Assembly (NCBI RefSeq): GCF_014640115.1 | Contig: NZ_BMGI01000001.1 | Span: forward strand, 394,501 to 458,500 | DNA from: Sinisalibacter lacisalsi | GTDB taxonomy: Bacteria > Pseudomonadota > Alphaproteobacteria > Rhodobacterales > Rhodobacteraceae | DNA: 64,000 nucleotides | Direction: 5' to 3' | Shown here: positions 15,141-22,828 of the stretch, piece after piece | How positions within the stretch are numbered: the stretch's first letter is position 1 | Layout: each line of letters begins with the position of its first letter | Notes under the pieces: model-generated | Told to the model about the DNA's origin: nothing | What the model saw: only the letters and a program-made list of their open reading frames with translations | Databases searched by the model: none | Made by a program: the position numbers and the translations under genes

Positions 15141-15638
15141 TTAGATATAGAGGTTGATGTCGGATTTGGCAGCCTCTTCCATCCATGTAGCGGCGCCACC
15201 GATCTCCATCTCGTCGATCATGTCCTTGCGGTCGAGCTCGAAAAGATCGAGGGTCATCTGGCACCCGATGATCTTGATGTCGCTCTCGACAGCGGCTTCG
15301 CGCAGTTCCTCGATCGAGGCTACGCCCTTCTTTTTGATGAGGTTTTTCATCATCGTAGTGGTCATGCGGTCAACGCCGGGAATCATCGGCATGATGTTCG
15401 GCATCGACATGTGCATGCCGCCCATCGGCATCTGCATCGCCGGGTTGCCGAGCGTCGAGACCTTCAGATCCAGGTCTTTTTTCAGCAGCTGCAGCCCGTA
15501 AAACGTGAAAAACATCGTCACTTCCACGTCCATCGCGGCGGCCGTCGTGCCGAGGATGAACGGCGGGTAGGCCCAGTCGAGCGTGCCCTTCGTGACGATG
15601 ATCGTCATTTTCTTGGTGTTTTCGCCAGCATCAAGCAC
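15141..15638 (-). CDS. dsrE2: DsrE2-like sulfurtransferase
   Basis: DsrE2-type proteins carry sulfane sulfur and work with TusA and rhodanese upstream of DsrEFH. The DsrE/DsrF-like product keeps a conserved cysteine in KIIGCQMTLDLFEL, a hydrophobic membrane-like first half and a Met-rich central loop (MQMPMGGMHMSMPNIMPM). I prefer the GTG at 15638, 7 bases after GGGAGG, giving 165 aa. An ATG at 15653 would add five residues but lacks a good ribosome site, and one at 15707 would enter the AT-rich control region. It is transcribed with tusA and divergent from the arsR gene. Confidence 0.88.
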   Translation of the reverse strand: MLDAGENTKKMTIIVTKGTLDWAYPPFILGTTAAAMDVEVTMFFTFYGLQLLKKDLDLKVSTLGNPAMQMPMGGMHMSMPNIMPMIPGVDRMTTTMMKNLIKKKGVASIEELREAAVESDIKIIGCQMTLDLFELDRKDMIDEMEIGGAATWMEEAAKSDINLYI

Positions 15639-15663
15639 AGCAGGCCCTCCCATTTTGTGAATT

Positions 15664-15679
15664 ATTTGTGTATAGAAAT
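15664..15679. promoter_or_regulatory. ATTT-N8-AAAT dyad upstream of the dsrE2-like gene
   Basis: A short AT-rich dyad (ATTT-N8-AAAT) lies in the divergent region between dsrE2 (minus) and arsR (plus). It has the arm spacing of the operators at 1478-1497 and 16146-16165 but weaker sequence agreement. It could be a binding site for the adjacent ArsR regulator, including autoregulation, or simply part of a -10 region. Confidence 0.3.
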
Positions 15680-15771
15680 TGTTGAATATAAAGTGGGCCA
15701 CAGTCAAGTGACGAGTGCTTGAAGGTCGGGGATTCGCGCCTGTCTAGGGGTGTGGAGCGGGAGGAACGCCG

Positions 15772-16098
15772 ATGCATCCGCAAAACAGGATGGAAATTGC
15801 AGATCGGGCGAGCGAATTGCTGCGGGTTCTGTCGAATCCCAAGCGGCTCCTGATTCTCTGTTACCTGTCCGATGGTGAACTGTCGGTTCAGCAGCTGCAA
15901 GTTGCCACCGGCCTCGGACAGTCCACCGTGTCCCAGCAACTCGCCATCATGCGCGGCGAAAAGCTCGTCGCCGCGCGGCGAGAGGCGCAATCCGTCTACT
16001 ACTCGCTCGATTCCGAAGAGGTGCTGGCCATGATCACGACGCTGCAAACCCTGTATGCACCCGACCCCGCGCAAACCAGGGAGACCGAGCTTTCCTAG
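15772..16098 (+). CDS. ArsR-family regulator related to persulfide sensors, with one cysteine
   Basis: The 108-aa winged-helix protein matches the SqrR/BigR/YgaV branch of ArsR regulators, with Cys30 in RLLILCYL and a recognition helix in GLGQSTVSQQLAIMR. These repressors sense reactive sulfur by forming a tetrasulfide between two cysteines in helices 2 and 5. Here the helix-5 position reads TLYAPD, with Ala where Cys is expected, and Cys30 is the only cysteine in the protein. It sits between the dsrE2-tusA pair and soeABC and is the obvious candidate regulator of the whole locus. One-cysteine sensing, another ligand, or constitutive repression are all possible. Confidence 0.88.
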   Translation: MHPQNRMEIADRASELLRVLSNPKRLLILCYLSDGELSVQQLQVATGLGQSTVSQQLAIMRGEKLVAARREAQSVYYSLDSEEVLAMITTLQTLYAPDPAQTRETELS

Positions 16099-16145
16099 GA
16101 AAACCTCCCGAAAAGGAATTGCGTCGCGCAAATTTTGTGCGATGT

Positions 16146-16165
16146 TCATTCAAATATCCAAATGT
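16146..16165. promoter_or_regulatory. ATTC-N8-AAAT operator upstream of soeA
   Basis: TCATTC-N8-AAATGT lies 15 bases before the soeA ATG. It matches the site at 1478-1497 in arm sequence, arm spacing and most of the spacer (TATCC), with at least 14 of 20 positions identical by eye. The position near the start suggests repression of soeABC by the ArsR protein encoded just upstream. The inference rests on similarity to known ATTC-N8-GAAT operators. Confidence 0.5.
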
Positions 16166-16179
16166 AGAGATATGATCCG

Positions 16180-18990
16180 ATGACGAGACCCGAAAACATC
16201 CAGATCGAGACGTCACCGCCCGTCTCGGACGAGATCCGCAAGACGACCTGCTACATGTGCGCCTGCCGCTGCGGCATCAACGTGCACATGAAAGGCGGGC
16301 AGATTGCCTACATCGAGGGCAACCGCGACCACCCGGTGAACCAAGGCGTGCTCTGCGGCAAGGGCTCCTCCGGCATCATGCAGCACTACGCACCTTCGCG
16401 CCTGCGCGCGCCGCTCAAGCGGGTGGGGCCGCGTGGCTCGGGTGAATTCGAGGAGATTTCGTGGGAGGAGGCGCTCGATCTCGCCGTTTCCTGGCTCGAA
16501 CCGATTCGCCAGACCGACCCGAAGAAGCTCGCCTTCTTCACCGGGCGCGACCAATCGCAAAGCTTCACCAGTTTCTGGGGCCAGAACTTCGGCACCCCGA
16601 ACTACGCCGCGCACGGCGGTTTCTGCTCGGTCAACATGGCCGCGGGCGGGATCTACACGATGGGCGGCGCGTTCTGGGAGTTCGGCCAGCCCGACTGGGA
16701 GCGCACCAAGCTCTTCGTTCTGTTCGGCGTGGCGGAAGACCACGATTCGAACCCGATCAAGATGGGCATCGGCAAGATGAAGGGCCATGGCGGCAAGGTC
16801 ATGGGCGTCAACCCGATCCGGTCGGGCTACAATGCCGTGGCCGACGAATGGGTGGGAATCACCCCCGGTACCGACGGCCTCCTGATCCTGTCGATCGCCC
16901 ACGAGCTGTTCCGCTCCGGCAAGGTCGACCTCGATTACCTGCGCCGCTACACCAACGCGGGCTTCCTCGTGAACGCGGAAGAGGGGCCGGAGAAGGGCCT
17001 GTTCCTGCGTGACAAGGACGGCAAGCCGCTGGTCATCGACCAGAAGACCGGCAAGCCGGAAGCCTTCGACAAGCCCGGTGTGATCGCCAACCTCGCGGCG
17101 AGCCAGGGCGAGAACCGCACCGTCTTCCAGCTCATGGCCGAGAAATACCTCGCGGCGGAATACGCCCCCGAGGCGGTGGCCGAGCGCTGCGGCCTCACCG
17201 CGGAGCGCATCCGCAACATCGCCGCCGAATTCGCCCGCGTGGCCTTCGAGGAGGAAATCAGCCTCGACGTGGAATGGACCGACTGGAAGGGCGAGAAGCA
17301 CGACAAGATGATCGGCCGCCCGATCAGCTTCCACGCCATGCGCGGTATCTCGGCCCATTCCAACGGCTTCCAGACCGCCCGCGCGCTGCACGTGCTGCAG
17401 ATCCTGCTCGGCTCGGTCGAGGTGCCCGGTGGCTTCCGGTTCAAGCCGCCCTATCCGAAGCCGCCGGAAGCCCACCCCAAGCCCCATGCCGGCGTGACGC
17501 CGGGCAAGCCGCTCGACGGGCCGCACCTTGGCTATATCATGGGGCCGGAGCACCTCCTGATGGAGGAAGACGGCACCGCCAAGCGGATCGACAAGGCTTA
17601 TACGTGGGAAAACCCGTTCTCGGCGCATGGCCTGATGCACATGGTCATCTCCAACGCGCACGCGGGCGACCCCTACAAGATCGACACCCTGTTCCTTTAC
17701 ATGGCCAACATGGCGTGGAACTCGTCGATGAACACCGCCGAGGTGATGCGCATGCTCACCGACAAGGATGAAAACGGCGAATACGTGATCCCGCACATCA
17801 TCTATTCCGACGCCTACTCGTCGGAAACGGTGGCCTATGCCGACCTGGTCCTGCCGGACACCACCTACCTGGAGCGGCATGACTGCATCTCGCTGCTCGA
17901 CCGCCCGATCTGCGAGGCGGAAGCGGCGGCCGACAGCATCCGCTGGCCCGTCGTCGAGCCCGACCGCGACGTGCGCGGCTTCCAGACGGTGCTGATCCAG
18001 CTGGCCAACAAGATGGGCCTGCCGGGCTTCGTCGACGATGACGGCAACCCCAAGTGGGAAGACTACGCCGACTACATCCAGAACCACGAGCGCCGCCCCG
18101 GCGTGGGTCCGCTCGCGGGCTGGCGTGGCAAGGAAGGCGACAAGAGCGGGCGCGGCGAGGCCAACCCGAACCAGATCGAGAAGTACATCGAGAACGGCGG
18201 CTTCTGGATCGGCCATATCCCCGAGGAAGGGCAGTTCTACAAGCCGTGGAACAAGGCCTACCAGGATTGGGCCGTGGAGATCGGGATCTACGACTCGCCG
18301 CAGTTCTACGCCTTCAACCTCTACGTCGAGCCGCTGCGCAAGATGCAGCTGGCCGCCGAGGGCCATGGCGAGAACCAGCCGCCGGATCACCTGCGCGAGC
18401 GCATCAAGCGCACGATGGACCCGCTGCCCACGTGGTACGAGCCGTTCGAAGACACCAACGTCGACGTGAACGAATTCCCGATCCATGCCCTGACCCAGCG
18501 GCCGATGCAGATGTATCACTCCTGGGGCACGCAGAACGCGTGGCTGCGGCAGATCACCGGCAAGAACTACATGTACCTGCCGAAGAAGATCTGGGATGAG
18601 AACGGCTTCAAGGAGGGCGATTACGCCCGGATCAGCTCGGTCCATGGCTCGATCGTGGTGCCGGTGGCCCTGCACGAAGGGCTCAACGACCACACGATCT
18701 GGACGTGGAACGCCATCGGCAAGCGCAAGGGCGCCTGGGCGCTCGACGAAAAGGCGCCCGAAGCCACCGAGGGCTTTCTGCTCAACCACCTGATCCACGA
18801 GCTGCAGCCTCCCAAGGGCGATGGCATGCGCTGGACCAACTCCGATCCGGTGACCGGTCAGGCGGCTTGGTTCGATCTTCGGGTGAAGATCGAGAAGGCC
18901 GACCCGAAACCAGACGAGGCCCAACCCGTCTTCCCGCCGATCAAGTCGCCGGTTGGCAAGGGCCCCAAGAACGTGGCGAGGAAAATCTGA
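16180..18990 (+). CDS. soeA: SoeA cytoplasmic sulfite dehydrogenase, molybdopterin subunit
   Basis: SoeA is the catalytic bis-MGD molybdenum subunit of SoeABC, which oxidises sulfite to sulfate in the cytoplasm and reduces quinone. The 936-aa protein begins with a 4Fe-4S site (Cys24-x2-Cys27-x3-Cys31...Cys59) followed by the molybdopterin oxidoreductase and dinucleotide-binding domains. There is no Tat signal at the N-terminus, which separates it from the periplasmic polysulfide and thiosulfate reductases PsrA and PhsA. Its stop overlaps soeB by one base. No strong Shine-Dalgarno is seen before the ATG. With rDsr upstream it supplies the last oxidation step. Confidence 0.92.
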   Translation: MTRPENIQIETSPPVSDEIRKTTCYMCACRCGINVHMKGGQIAYIEGNRDHPVNQGVLCGKGSSGIMQHYAPSRLRAPLKRVGPRGSGEFEEISWEEALDLAVSWLEPIRQTDPKKLAFFTGRDQSQSFTSFWGQNFGTPNYAAHGGFCSVNMAAGGIYTMGGAFWEFGQPDWERTKLFVLFGVAEDHDSNPIKMGIGKMKGHGGKVMGVNPIRSGYNAVADEWVGITPGTDGLLILSIAHELFRSGKVDLDYLRRYTNAGFLVNAEEGPEKGLFLRDKDGKPLVIDQKTGKPEAFDKPGVIANLAASQGENRTVFQLMAEKYLAAEYAPEAVAERCGLTAERIRNIAAEFARVAFEEEISLDVEWTDWKGEKHDKMIGRPISFHAMRGISAHSNGFQTARALHVLQILLGSVEVPGGFRFKPPYPKPPEAHPKPHAGVTPGKPLDGPHLGYIMGPEHLLMEEDGTAKRIDKAYTWENPFSAHGLMHMVISNAHAGDPYKIDTLFLYMANMAWNSSMNTAEVMRMLTDKDENGEYVIPHIIYSDAYSSETVAYADLVLPDTTYLERHDCISLLDRPICEAEAAADSIRWPVVEPDRDVRGFQTVLIQLANKMGLPGFVDDDGNPKWEDYADYIQNHERRPGVGPLAGWRGKEGDKSGRGEANPNQIEKYIENGGFWIGHIPEEGQFYKPWNKAYQDWAVEIGIYDSPQFYAFNLYVEPLRKMQLAAEGHGENQPPDHLRERIKRTMDPLPTWYEPFEDTNVDVNEFPIHALTQRPMQMYHSWGTQNAWLRQITGKNYMYLPKKIWDENGFKEGDYARISSVHGSIVVPVALHEGLNDHTIWTWNAIGKRKGAWALDEKAPEATEGFLLNHLIHELQPPKGDGMRWTNSDPVTGQAAWFDLRVKIEKADPKPDEAQPVFPPIKSPVGKGPKNVARKI

Positions 18991-19733
18991 TGACCAAGCT
19001 TCCGACCCATACGGAAAAGAAACTCGGCCTTGTAATCGACCTGGACACCTGCGTCGGCTGTCACGCCTGCGTCACGTCCTGCAAGGGCTGGAATACGCAA
19101 AACTACGGCGCGCCGCTGTCGGATATCGACGCCTACGGCGCCGATCCCGAGGGCACCTTCCTCAACCGCGTGTTCAACTACGAGGTGGCGCCGGCCGACG
19201 GCGGCTCTTCGCAGACGGTGCATTTTCCCAAGTCGTGCCTGCATTGCGAAGACGCGCCTTGCGTCACCGTCTGCCCCACCGGCGCGAGCTACAAGCGCGT
19301 GTCGGACGGGATCGTCCTGGTGAACGAAGACCGCTGCATGGGCTGCGGCCTCTGCGCCTGGGCCTGTCCTTATGGCGCGCGTGAGCTGGATTACGACGCG
19401 GGCATCATGAAGAAGTGCACGCTCTGCGTTGACCGGATCTACAACGAGAACATCCCCGAGGAAGACCGGGTGCCCGCCTGCGTGCGCACCTGCCCGGCCG
19501 GTGCGCGCCACTTCGGCGATCTCGGCGACCCCGAGTCGGATGTCTCGCAACTCGTGGCCGAGCGCGGCGGGATGGACCTGATGCCCGAGCAGGGCACCAA
19601 GCCGGTCAACAAGTATCTGCCGCCCCGCCCGAAAGACACCCTCGACAAACAGCCCCCCAAGGCGCTCGAAACCGTTGCCGACGAAGCCAAGGGCTTCCTC
19701 GGATGGCTCGACAAGGCACTGGAGAAACTCTGA
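18990..19733 (+). CDS. soeB: SoeB iron-sulfur subunit
   Basis: SoeB is the four-cluster ferredoxin subunit that carries electrons from SoeA to the membrane anchor. The ATG at 18990 shares one base with the soeA stop (TGATG) and gives 247 aa. Cysteine groups are CVGCHACVTSC, CLHCEDAPCVTVC, CMGCGLCAWAC and CTLC with a final CVRTC. There is no signal peptide, so it is cytoplasmic like SoeA. A C-terminal extension of about 60 residues (KYLPPRPKDTLDKQ...) reaches beyond the clusters. It overlaps soeC in the same TGATG manner. Confidence 0.93.
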   Translation: MTKLPTHTEKKLGLVIDLDTCVGCHACVTSCKGWNTQNYGAPLSDIDAYGADPEGTFLNRVFNYEVAPADGGSSQTVHFPKSCLHCEDAPCVTVCPTGASYKRVSDGIVLVNEDRCMGCGLCAWACPYGARELDYDAGIMKKCTLCVDRIYNENIPEEDRVPACVRTCPAGARHFGDLGDPESDVSQLVAERGGMDLMPEQGTKPVNKYLPPRPKDTLDKQPPKALETVADEAKGFLGWLDKALEKL

Positions 19734-20623
19734 TGCACCCGGCACCTTCCGTTATCATCTTCACTTCGATCTCGGGCCTCGGCTTCGGATTCTTCATCTG
19801 GCTCGGCCTCGGCATTCCCGATCTCTATGGCTGGGAGGCCTTCGCGGCCTTCTTCGTGGCCTATGCCCTCTCGGTCGGGGGCTTGCTCGCCTCTGTCTTC
19901 CACCTCGCCAACAAGAAGAACGTGATCTACTCGTTCAGCCAGTGGCAAACCTCGTGGCTCTCGCGTGAAGGCGTGCTCTCGGTGATCGCCCTGCTCGCCT
20001 TCGCCGTCTTCGCCATCGGCCGGATCTTCTTCGGCACCGATCTGCCGGTGTTCGGCTATATCGGCTCGGCGCTGGCGCTGCTCACGGTGTTCGCCACCTC
20101 GATGATCTACACCCAGCTCAAGACGGTGCCGCGCTGGAACATGCCGATCAACCCGGTGCTGTTCCTGCTCTATGCCATCTCGGGTGGCGCCATCCTCGCG
20201 ACGGCGGGTGGCGCGCTGTCGGGCGCTGTCGCCGGCGTTCTGATCCTCGTTCTGACCGCCCTGCAACTCGCGGGCTGGATGATGGGCGACAAGCGCCTCG
20301 CCGAGTCGGGTTCGACCAAGGGCACGGCGACGGGGCTCAACACCATCGGCCAGGTGCGTCTGTTCGAAAGCGCGCACACCAGCCGCAACTACATTCTCGA
20401 CGAGATGGTTCACATGATCGGCCGCAAACATGCCCAGAAACTGCGCATGATCGCCGTCGCCGCGATTGGCGTGGTCCCGGTGGTGTTGCTGCTGTTACTG
20501 CCGCCCAGCATCATCGTCACGCTCGTTGCGTTGGCGAGCCACCTGATCGGCGTTCTCGCCGCGCGCTGGCTCTTCTTCGCGGAGGCCGAGCACGTGGTCG
20601 GGCTCTATTACAATAGGGGCTGA
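19733..20623 (+). CDS. soeC: SoeC membrane anchor (DmsC family)
   Basis: SoeC anchors SoeAB to the inner membrane and passes electrons to quinone. The 296-aa protein has about eight hydrophobic segments and the DmsC-like signature SVFHLANKK...SFSQWQTSWLSREG, rather than the NrfD type used by PsrC. The start ATG overlaps the soeB stop by one base. An Mrp-like gene follows after 30 bases in the same direction. The intact coupled soeABC set makes sulfite oxidation to sulfate the likely pathway end. Confidence 0.92.
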   Translation: MHPAPSVIIFTSISGLGFGFFIWLGLGIPDLYGWEAFAAFFVAYALSVGGLLASVFHLANKKNVIYSFSQWQTSWLSREGVLSVIALLAFAVFAIGRIFFGTDLPVFGYIGSALALLTVFATSMIYTQLKTVPRWNMPINPVLFLLYAISGGAILATAGGALSGAVAGVLILVLTALQLAGWMMGDKRLAESGSTKGTATGLNTIGQVRLFESAHTSRNYILDEMVHMIGRKHAQKLRMIAVAAIGVVPVVLLLLLPPSIIVTLVALASHLIGVLAARWLFFAEAEHVVGLYYNRG

Positions 20624-20653
20624 CACAGCGTCACCAGGGAGGAATTCACCGTA

Positions 20654-21796
20654 ATGATTACGCGTATCATGGCCCATCTCGCCCACGTCGAGGCCGAGGG
20701 CATCAAGGGCAACATCATCGAAGCCGGGCTGGTGACCGAGAAGGACGTCTCGGTCAACGGCCACAAGGTTGTCGTTTCGGTGAACGTGCCGGGCGACTTC
20801 ATGGGCGATATCAAGGCGCTGCAACAGGACATCGAAACGCGTCTGAAGGGCAACATCCCGCAGATCGAGAACCTGCTCGTGGTGCTCACCGGTGAGTCTG
20901 GCGTGGCGCTGGCGAAGGCAGAGGCCGAGGCGAAGGCCCCGCCCAAACTGCGCAAGGAGCCGGCGAAGAACCCCGGCGTTCCGGGGCCGGACATGCGCCC
21001 GGCGCAGGCCGCCATCCCTGGCATCAAGCACATCGTCGCGGTGGCTTCCGGCAAGGGCGGCGTTGGCAAATCCACCACCGCCGTCAACATCGCCGCCACC
21101 CTCGCGAGCCTCGGCTTCAAGGTCGGCCTGCTGGACGCCGATATCTACGGCCCCTCGATCCCGCGCCTGCTCGACATCACCGAGCGCCCCGGCATGGAGG
21201 GCGATCGCGTCGTTCCGATCGAGAAATACGGCATGAAGATCATGTCGATGGGCTTTTTGATGGACGAGGAAGCGCCGCTGATCTGGCGTGGCCCGATGGT
21301 GGTGACGGCGCTCATGCAGATGACGCGCGACGTGAAATGGGGCGAGCTCGATTTCCTCATTCTCGACATGCCCCCGGGCACCGGTGACGCACAGCTCACG
21401 ATGGCGCAGCAAACCCCGCTTTCGGGCGCGGTGATCGTCTCGACCCCGCAGGATCTTGCGCTGGTCGATGCGCGCAAGGGGCTGAAGATGTTCAGGGATG
21501 TGGACGTGCCGATCCTCGGCATCATCGAGAACATGTCGACCTTCGTCTGCCCGCATTGCGGCGAGGTCAGCGAGATCTTCGGTCATGGCGGCGCCGAGGC
21601 CGACGCGCGCCGGCTCGGCGTGATGTTCCTCGGAGCAGTGCCGCTTCACATGGCGATCCGTGAGTATTCCGACGCGGGCAAGCCCCTTGTCGTGGCCGAA
21701 CCCGACAGCGTGCACGCGGATTTCTACCGCAAGGTCTCGCTCAAGATCGCCACGCTCCTGGGAATGGCCGAGGACGACGAAGAAGACGACGACTGA
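20654..21796 (+). CDS. mrp: Mrp/ApbC-family Fe-S cluster carrier ATPase
   Basis: Mrp/ApbC proteins bind and deliver 4Fe-4S clusters using a deviant Walker A P-loop ATPase. In this 380-aa protein the N-terminal DUF59/MIP18-like domain (residues 1-80) is followed by the P-loop ASGKGGVGKSTTAVN (near 131-145), the switch DADIYGPS, DMPPGTGD, and the cluster-binding CPHC motif near residue 300. It lies 30 bases after soeC with a CCAGGGAGGA site and ends at the terminator 21822-21852, so it probably shares the soe transcript. It may serve the many Fe-S proteins of this locus, or be the general cellular Mrp. Confidence 0.9.
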   Translation: MITRIMAHLAHVEAEGIKGNIIEAGLVTEKDVSVNGHKVVVSVNVPGDFMGDIKALQQDIETRLKGNIPQIENLLVVLTGESGVALAKAEAEAKAPPKLRKEPAKNPGVPGPDMRPAQAAIPGIKHIVAVASGKGGVGKSTTAVNIAATLASLGFKVGLLDADIYGPSIPRLLDITERPGMEGDRVVPIEKYGMKIMSMGFLMDEEAPLIWRGPMVVTALMQMTRDVKWGELDFLILDMPPGTGDAQLTMAQQTPLSGAVIVSTPQDLALVDARKGLKMFRDVDVPILGIIENMSTFVCPHCGEVSEIFGHGGAEADARRLGVMFLGAVPLHMAIREYSDAGKPLVVAEPDSVHADFYRKVSLKIATLLGMAEDDEEDDD

Positions 21797-21821
21797 GCCG
21801 CCGGATCGAACCGGGTTGGAA

Positions 21822-21852
21822 GGGGCCGCCACGCGCGGCCCCTTGCGTTTTT
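21822..21852 (+). terminator. Rho-independent terminator after mrp
   Basis: Eight-base arms GGGGCCGC/GCGGCCCC enclose a CACGC loop and are followed by TTGCGTTTTT. It is 25 bases past the mrp stop and marks the end of the soeABC-mrp unit and of the sulfur locus. Confidence 0.88.
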
Positions 21853-21971
21853 CTGGGCCGCGTGCGCGCGGGCGCCGCCGACGCAGGATTTGTGCCGGGG
21901 CGGTGAAACCGGGCGTTGAACGGCGCGCACAATCTCACTAAGAGGGGCGGAAGTTCAGACAAGAGGCCCTC

Positions 21972-22583
21972 ATGGCGAACCACCTCTACAAGCGCGATCT
22001 TCCTGACGGGCTCGATCTTGGCCCCGTCGTGGCGATCGACACCGAGACCATGGGGCTCAACCCGCACCGCGACAGGCTGTGCGTTGTCCAGCTTTCGAGC
22101 GGAGACGGAAACGCCCATATCGTTCACGTCGAACAGGGCCAGACCGAAGCGCCGAACCTGGTGGCGATGCTGGCCAACCCCGATGTGTTGAAGCTGTTCC
22201 ATTTCGGCCGTTTCGATATCGCCGCCCTGCTCAAGGCGTTCGGCGTGCTGACCGCGCCGGTCTATTGCACCAAGATCGCCTCCAAGCTGGTGCGCACCTA
22301 TACCGATCGCCACGGGCTCAAGGTGCTGCTCGACGAAATGCTGCATGTCGATGTCTCCAAGCAGCAGCAGCAGAGCGATTGGGGTGCGCGCGAGCTGACC
22401 GAGGCGCAACTCGATTATGCCGCGTCGGATGTGCTCTACCTGCACCGGCTCAAAGAAAAACTCGACGCCCGAATCGCACGAGAAGGCCGCAGCGAAGTTG
22501 CCCAGGCCTGTTTTGACTTCCTGCCGAACCGGGCGCGGCTGGATCTCATGGGCTGGCCCGAGATCGACATCTTTGCGCATTGA
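21972..22583 (+). CDS. rnd: Ribonuclease D-like 3'-5' exonuclease (short form)
   Basis: The 203-aa protein contains the DEDDy exonuclease domain of RNase D: the first acidic pair in IDTETMGL (residues 18-25), FHFGRFDIAALL in the middle, and the last motif SDVLYLHRL, with its Asp preceded by LDYAAS. The HRDC domains of full RNase D are absent, as is usual for the alphaproteobacterial short form. It would trim tRNA or other small RNA 3' ends in the cytoplasm. A weak GAGG-containing site precedes the ATG. It is the first gene after the sulfur locus. Confidence 0.9.
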   Translation: MANHLYKRDLPDGLDLGPVVAIDTETMGLNPHRDRLCVVQLSSGDGNAHIVHVEQGQTEAPNLVAMLANPDVLKLFHFGRFDIAALLKAFGVLTAPVYCTKIASKLVRTYTDRHGLKVLLDEMLHVDVSKQQQQSDWGARELTEAQLDYAASDVLYLHRLKEKLDARIAREGRSEVAQACFDFLPNRARLDLMGWPEIDIFAH

Positions 22584-22610
22584 GCAACCCGCCGCATCGA
22601 CCCATTTCAG

Positions 22611-22640
22611 TTGACAACGGCCGCGGAGCGTCGCCACAAT
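22611..22640 (+). promoter_or_regulatory. Possible sigma-70-type promoter for hpf-ptsN
   Basis: TTGACA at 22611-22616 and CACAAT at 22635-22640 are 18 bases apart, within the 245-base gap between rnd and the hibernation factor gene. The -35 match is perfect and the -10 is fair. The rest of the gap shows no gene I can support. Confidence 0.35.
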
Positions 22641-22828
22641 GATCGTGAAAACCATGCATGAACACGCACATGACAGTTCGTGCAAAGGCCCAGGCGGCCA
22701 TCGCACCCACACCGTCCGAACTCTTCGGGCGCGGACGCAAAACTCAAGCCACAATATCCTGTCCCAAGATTGCCGCGTCGGCGTTGTGCCATGCGCGGTT
22801 GGGGCAATGCCGAAAGTGAGGAGGTAGG

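Noticed and set aside
16213-18924. Long minus-strand open frame (903 codons) opposite soeA
   Set aside because: Same shadow pattern (Arg/Val/Gly/His-rich, no motifs), while the plus strand encodes an intact SoeA with all cluster cysteines.
16180-20623. Annotation as polysulfide or thiosulfate reductase (Psr/Phs)
   Set aside because: The large subunit lacks a Tat signal and the anchor is DmsC-like, which fits cytoplasm-facing SoeABC.
1-21852. A mobile island carrying the sulfur genes
   Set aside because: No integrase, transposase, tRNA-flanked repeat or insertion sequence is visible at either side, and base composition is even, so transfer is only a hypothesis from gene content.
22639-22827. 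62-codon open frame between rnd and hpf
   Set aside because: No ribosome site, no family sense, and it overlaps a promoter-like region; treated as non-coding.
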